DNA of 64,000 bases from Treponema sp. (lineage in GTDB: Bacteria; Spirochaetota; Spirochaetia; Treponematales; Breznakiellaceae): positions 26,046-90,045 of the forward strand of contig WQWU01000001.1 in the NCBI GenBank assembly GCA_009785215.1, given 5' to 3'. The first letter of the stretch is position 1. Each line of letters begins with the position of its first letter. Positions 59,593 through 64,000 of the stretch are shown piece by piece. The translations under genes were made by a program, and so were the position numbers. The notes under the pieces were generated by a model that ran no database searches, had not been told where the DNA came from, and saw only the letters and a program-made list of their open reading frames with translations.

Positions 59593-60585
59593 ATGAAGAG
59601 TTCGATTCTTTTTTTCTTGTTTATCATTGGCGGAATATTATTTGCAGATGATTACAGATGGGATTTGGTTAATGCATTGGCCAGGAATGATTTCCAGGCT
59701 GCCGAAAGATTAATAAATCAAAATATCGGTTCTGCTTCCCCGCAGGAAAAAAGCCTTATGATGAATCTGGCTCTGCTATATTCACAGGGAGAAACCGCCT
59801 TAAGAGTTTTAGCATTATTGCAGAGTTTTAATGTCCGCCCTACAGCGTTTGATTTGTTCACGGCAATTAACAGGAATCAGCCGAATTCTGTTGTGTATTC
59901 CATTATGAATAACGGAGTACGCGCCAATGGAGAAATACTTCTTGTTGCAATGGAAAAGCAAAGATATGATCTTGCATCGCAGTTTATTCAGGCGGGAACA
60001 GATGTAAATTATTCTTATCCTTCTTCCAGCAGGCATGCCGACGGTATGACAGCGCTTTTACATGCTGCAAACAATAATAATTTTGATATGGTGCAAATGC
60101 TTGTTGAGCACGGAGCAAATGTTAATGTCAGAAATAGAGATGGTAATACTGCTTTATCCATGGCGCAGGCAAAAGGAAATAATCAAATGGCCGATTATCT
60201 TTTGGGGCGCGGAGCGGTTCAGGGAAACTTTAACGGCGCTCAGCAGTCTCAGCAGGCTACGCAAAGCGGTGCGCAAAGCGGTGCGCAAAGCGGTGCGCAA
60301 AGCGGTGCGCAAAGCGGCGGAATTGCAAATTTTTTAGAAACTCAAATTGTTGAGTTTACTCCCGGGAACTACCGTCTTTCCGGAGGAAACAGAGACCTAA
60401 GATTTACCGGCACTGAAAGTTTCGGCAATATCGGTTTTATCAGAAATGACAGAACATACAGCGGTTCGTATCAGGCATCCAACGGAAATTTAATATTGAT
60501 AATGGAAGGCCGCACATTTGTATATAAAATTGATTCTAACATGTCTTTTTCCGGGAACGGAGAAGTATGGGTTAGAACAAATTAA
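59593..60585 (+). CDS. Ankyrin-repeat secreted protein with GAQS tandem repeats
   Basis: Signal peptide; GMTALLHAANNNNFDMVQMLVEHGANVNVRNRDGNTALSMAQAKGN. Confidence 0.8.
   Translation: MKSSILFFLFIIGGILFADDYRWDLVNALARNDFQAAERLINQNIGSASPQEKSLMMNLALLYSQGETALRVLALLQSFNVRPTAFDLFTAINRNQPNSVVYSIMNNGVRANGEILLVAMEKQRYDLASQFIQAGTDVNYSYPSSSRHADGMTALLHAANNNNFDMVQMLVEHGANVNVRNRDGNTALSMAQAKGNNQMADYLLGRGAVQGNFNGAQQSQQATQSGAQSGAQSGAQSGAQSGGIANFLETQIVEFTPGNYRLSGGNRDLRFTGTESFGNIGFIRNDRTYSGSYQASNGNLILIMEGRTFVYKIDSNMSFSGNGEVWVRTN
60261..60320. repeat. 12-bp coding tandem repeat (GCAAAGCGGTGC)4 plus one degenerate unit
   Basis: Read directly; encodes AQSG repeats in frame. Confidence 0.97.
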
Positions 60586-60593
60586 TTTTTCTG

Positions 60594-61118
60594 TTAACCT
60601 TTTATGTCTACAAGTGATGCTGAACCCGAGTTATTATACGCGCTTCTTCCGCCTGTTGCATATGGATTATTCCGCAGTATTTTAATTTCCTGACGAAGTT
60701 CCACCATACGCTTGGAAAGCAGTTCCTTATTTTTAGTAGATCGTATAACAGCTTCACTTTTTAATTTTTCAAGGGATGCTTTAAGGCTTGGTACTTCTTC
60801 CTGGCTGGAAGCCGGGTTATCAGGAATGTTTTCGGCTCTGCTTGTGACAGAGTAGTACATTTCTTCCAGAGGATCTATTACTTTCTGAATTGAGAATATA
60901 TCAGCAACAATTTTTTCTTCTATCTCTACATAGGTTAAAAGGTCTTCTGCGCTGCCGGATTCAATTACCCCTTGCTGTTTGTCGAGTAAATCCAGATAAT
61001 TGCGGAATCTGTCTCTTTGCTGTGAAAGCAGTGTTTTAAAACGTTTTAAAATTGCAACTCTTTGTGCAAGCTCCGTTGAACCGATATTGGTTGTTTTTTC
61101 TTCTGTTACTGCAGCCAT
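60594..61118 (-). CDS. FlgN-like flagellar chaperone
   Basis: Coiled-coil, adjacent to fliS; start at 61118 after GGGAGGG. Confidence 0.6.
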   Translation of the reverse strand: MAAVTEEKTTNIGSTELAQRVAILKRFKTLLSQQRDRFRNYLDLLDKQQGVIESGSAEDLLTYVEIEEKIVADIFSIQKVIDPLEEMYYSVTSRAENIPDNPASSQEEVPSLKASLEKLKSEAVIRSTKNKELLSKRMVELRQEIKILRNNPYATGGRSAYNNSGSASLVDIKG

Positions 61119-61135
61119 ATTCCCTCCCATTTGGC

Positions 61136-61582
61136 TTAACCGGCAATATTTAGTCCTACTGCCTCGCGGTTTTGCTGTTCTGCCGGAGTCTGACTTGCGA
61201 CAGCACTCCATGTATTTCTAAGATCGGCAAGCATATCCTTTACCGTTAGCATTCTGTGTATATCCTGATTAATATTTGCTTCTACAAGTTCCCTGTTAAA
61301 CCAGGTATAAAGTGAAAAAAGGTTTTTTGATATTTCTCCGCCCTGATCAAAGTCCAAAGAGACCATCAATTCTGTGAGGATCTCTTCGGTTTTCATGATT
61401 GCTTTGTTAATATGTTCTATTCTGCCGGGTTCTTTTTTTCCGGTTTTATTCAAGTCCAGAAGCTCTATTGCTTTTGTCAGCTGTTTAACTGCTTCATCGT
61501 ATAGCATGACGATGAGCTGCCCCTGACCGGCAGTTCTAATAGTTGTTTCTTTATATGTGGAAGATGCATTTTTATATCCCAT
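61136..61582 (-). CDS. fliS: Flagellar export chaperone FliS
   Basis: MGYKNASSTYKETTIRTAGQGQLIVMLYDEAVKQL. Confidence 0.93.
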   Translation of the reverse strand: MGYKNASSTYKETTIRTAGQGQLIVMLYDEAVKQLTKAIELLDLNKTGKKEPGRIEHINKAIMKTEEILTELMVSLDFDQGGEISKNLFSLYTWFNRELVEANINQDIHRMLTVKDMLADLRNTWSAVASQTPAEQQNREAVGLNIAG

Positions 61583-61627
61583 GATTCCCCTCAACTGATT
61601 ATCGGCAAAATCAATATTTACTTTAAT

Positions 61628-61987
61628 TTATTTAGCTGATTTCCGCTTATTCTCTGTTTCGTTTGCTTTTCTTAGTAATTCTATTGTGCCTAAAACAACA
61701 TCCTGAAAATGCGGCGGTAAGTCCTTGTATAGGGAAAGAATCTTAATTGCTTTTTCATCAATTTTCTTTTTTGAAAACATTTCGCCTTTTCCATGACGCA
61801 GCCATTCTTCGTTAACGCCAAACTGGGAAATTATCAGCTTTATCAATCTGTCATTTACTTTTCGCAGGTTAACCTCTATACCTGCAATATATCCGCCGGA
61901 CAAGGAAAGAAGTTTAGAAAATTCTCTTTGATTAAGTCCAAGTTTTTCCCTTAATTCCTTTATACGCTGGTTTACTGAAAACTCCAT
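61628..61987 (-). CDS. XRE-family HTH regulator
   Basis: IKELREKLGLNQREFSKLLSLSGGYIAGIEVNLRKVNDRLIKLI. Confidence 0.9.
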   Translation of the reverse strand: MEFSVNQRIKELREKLGLNQREFSKLLSLSGGYIAGIEVNLRKVNDRLIKLIISQFGVNEEWLRHGKGEMFSKKKIDEKAIKILSLYKDLPPHFQDVVLGTIELLRKANETENKRKSAK

Positions 61988-62017
61988 AATAGTAAAAGTA
62001 TATTACTTTAGATTATT

Positions 62018-62362
62018 TTGCAAGAAGAAAAAGTAGAAATGAAAACTATTGATTGTTTTTGCGAAGAAAACAATATTAAAAGAATTGATTTTTTAAAACT
62101 GGATGTCGAAGGAAACGAATTAAAAGTTTTGGAAGGTGCAAAGGGAATAATAAAATCAGGAAATGTTGATTTTATTCAATTTGAATTTGGCGGCTGTAAT
62201 ATTGATTCCAGGACATACTTTCAGGATTTTTATTATTTATTATACAAGGATTATGACTTATACCGGATATTAAAAGACGGGTTATTCCATATTGATAAAT
62301 ACAAAGAAATATATGAATGTTTTATAACGACAAACTTTTTTGCCGTTAGGAAAGAAGCCTAA
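62018..62362 (+). pseudogene. FkbM-family methyltransferase, C-terminal fragment only
   Basis: KTIDCFCEENNIKRIDFLKLDVEGNELKVLEGA; in-frame TAG just upstream and no N-terminal half. Confidence 0.7.
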
Positions 62363-62414
62363 TTTAAATATTGCGTAAACCTCCAAAAATGTGTAGAATT
62401 AGACCATAATTAAC

Positions 62415-62840
62415 ATGGAGGGTATTGTGTCAAATAAGGTTGTCAGAGAAAAGGCAAAATTCCAAAAAAAAGAAAAAGCAGAAAAGAGAGCAAGGCAGAA
62501 AACGTTTGTTACAGCGGGAATCTGCGTTTCAATTGCTGCGATTTTAGGTGTATTGATATTTATTATGTTTAATATCAACGGGAACAAAGCAGCAGAAATA
62601 TATAGTTATCATGGTCAAACTGTTCAGCTGCTGGAAGACGGAACATTTACAGCCGCATTAGCGCATAATGTCCGGAAAAACGGAACATTTACCAAGACAA
62701 ATGAAGACGGTTTTATTTCTGTTGATTTTAATATTAATGGCAGAATAGAAACCGGATGGATCATCAATAATTCTCTGCATATACCAAGAGAATGGGATGA
62801 CGGGCATGGTCATGGGAATGTTTTCCCATTGATTGATTGA
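62415..62840 (+). CDS. Hypothetical single-TM protein
   Basis: Basic N-terminus, one TM segment, secreted C-terminal domain. Confidence 0.6.
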   Translation: MEGIVSNKVVREKAKFQKKEKAEKRARQKTFVTAGICVSIAAILGVLIFIMFNINGNKAAEIYSYHGQTVQLLEDGTFTAALAHNVRKNGTFTKTNEDGFISVDFNINGRIETGWIINNSLHIPREWDDGHGHGNVFPLID

Positions 62841-62890
62841 TTATCAGGCGCAGATGCCGCTTGTATCTACCTGAAAAAAGGAGAAATATC

Positions 62891-63433
62891 ATGGCAAATT
62901 TAAAAGGTACAAAAACAGAAAAAAACTTAATGGAAGCATTTGCAGGCGAAAGCCAGGCGCGCAACAAGTACACTTATTTTGCTTCCAGGGCAAAAAAAGA
63001 CGGCTACGAACAGGTTGCAGCTATCTTTGAAGAAACTGCAGGTAATGAAAAAGAACATGCAAAGATTTGGTTTAAACTTTTAAACGGCGGAGAGGTTCCG
63101 TCTACAATAGAAAACCTAAAAGCTGCTGCTGCAGGAGAAAACGGCGAATGGACAGAAATGTACAAGCGCATGGCTGCTGAAGCAAAAGAGGAAGGGTTTA
63201 ACGATATTGCTTTTCTTTTTGAAGCTGTAGGTAAAATTGAAAAAGAACATGAAGAACGCTATCTTAAACTGCTTGCTAATATAGAAACAAGCGCTGTTTT
63301 TGCCAAAAAAGAAAAATCTGTTTGGATTTGCCGTAATTGCGGATTTATTTTTGACGGGGAAAAAGCTCCGGTAAAATGCCCTGTTTGTACGCATCCGCAA
63401 AGCTACTTTGAATTAAAAGCAGTTAATTTTTAA
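62891..63433 (+). CDS. Rubrerythrin
   Basis: LMEAFAGESQARNKYTYFA ... WICRNCGFIFDGEKAPVKCPVCTHPQSYFE; start re-assigned from 62837. Confidence 0.96.
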   Translation: MANLKGTKTEKNLMEAFAGESQARNKYTYFASRAKKDGYEQVAAIFEETAGNEKEHAKIWFKLLNGGEVPSTIENLKAAAAGENGEWTEMYKRMAAEAKEEGFNDIAFLFEAVGKIEKEHEERYLKLLANIETSAVFAKKEKSVWICRNCGFIFDGEKAPVKCPVCTHPQSYFELKAVNF

Positions 63434-63549
63434 GAAATCTACACAGAAGCGCTGAACTTAACACATGATTAAACATCCTCAATTTTATATTTACGGATTA
63501 TCCGTTTTTCTATATCTTCAGCGGACGGTAAGTTTTAAAAGACCATGTC

Positions 63550-63577
63550 AAAAGTGCAGACACTGTCTGCACTTTTT
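63550..63577. terminator. Intrinsic terminator hairpin after rubrerythrin
   Basis: AAAAGTGCAGAC-ACT-GTCTGCACTTTTT. Confidence 0.9.
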
Positions 63578-63681
63578 CCATAAACGTCTTGCAATATTCC
63601 CCATAAAGTGATAATATAATTCCAATGACAGGAAAAACAGCCGTTTTAGGCAAAACTAGTGATAAACTCTGCATGAATTCA

Positions 63682-63743
<62 letters not shown>

Positions 63744-63830
63744 ATAGAAGAAACTTTAAAATATTGCCCCAAAACCATTTTTCAGGGGATACCTGTGCCC
63801 AAATGGTAACTTTCTCATATTTTCGGAAAG

Positions 63831-63862
63831 ACGCCGTTCATATGTTATATGACGGCTTTTTT
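63831..63862 (+). terminator. Terminator-like hairpin in the leader of the last lipoprotein gene
   Basis: GCCGTTCATAT / ATATGACGGC with a 6-7 T run. Confidence 0.7.
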
Positions 63863-63891
63863 ATATAAATAACAAATAAAAGGAGTTTTTT

Positions 63892-64000
63892 ATGAAAATT
63901 GTTTCTTTGGGAATTTTAGCTTTGGTTTTTGCGGTTTTTCTTACATCATGCCAGACTGCTCCTGCGCAGTCTTTGTCTAATGTAATTCATAACCCTGTTA
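63892..64000 (+). CDS. Lipoprotein, 3' end outside window
   Basis: AAAGGAG then ATG; MKIVSLGILALVFAVFLTSCQTAPAQSLSNVIHNPV, lipobox LTSC. Confidence 0.8.
   Translation, partial: MKIVSLGILALVFAVFLTSCQTAPAQSLSNVIHNPV

Noticed and set aside
63760-63830. Riboswitch in the lipoprotein leader
   Set aside because: Pairing potential is present but I could not match the sequence to any known riboswitch consensus; kept only as part of the microsatellite finding.

Overview
The window looks chromosomal and spirochaete-like, probably a Treponema relative. This is inferred from gene content and lipoprotein style, not from a database search. Core content: rnfA/rnfB, miaA-rpoZ, a membrane HPt-kinase/CheX/CheY cluster, deoD, the rpmG-tRNA-Trp-secE-nusG-rplK-rplA-rplJ-rplL-rpoB-rpoC block, a znuABC-like zinc transporter, nagB, dus, a YgiQ-type radical SAM gene, coaE, rpsI-rplM, fliS and a flgN-like gene, rubrerythrin, and many secreted lipoproteins or hydrolases. 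There are eight tRNAs, including four different tRNA-Ser genes. No rRNA, CRISPR array, transposase or prophage was seen. The most interesting signals are non-coding: (1) a control region upstream of a DUF4143-type AAA ATPase with four iterons at exact 33-bp spacing, a consensus TTGACA-N18-TATAAT promoter overlapping the last iteron, and a structured 5' leader with two sister hairpins; (2) two small toxin-antitoxin-like modules separated by copies of a CTCTGCG-type dispersed repeat, with hicBA between two 96-bp direct repeats; (3) the same repeat family embedded in or abutting protein-coding genes; (4) a (TC)27 tract upstream of a lipoprotein gene; (5) a TTAGC pentamer array that contains both the stop codon of a kinase gene and the start codon of the next gene; (6) a MITE-like element that supplies a stop codon; (7) an overlapping pair of tiny membrane ORFs; (8) tRNA-Ser 3'-end remnants; (9) a lipoprotein gene that appears to start at ATA; (10) a frameshifted recX.
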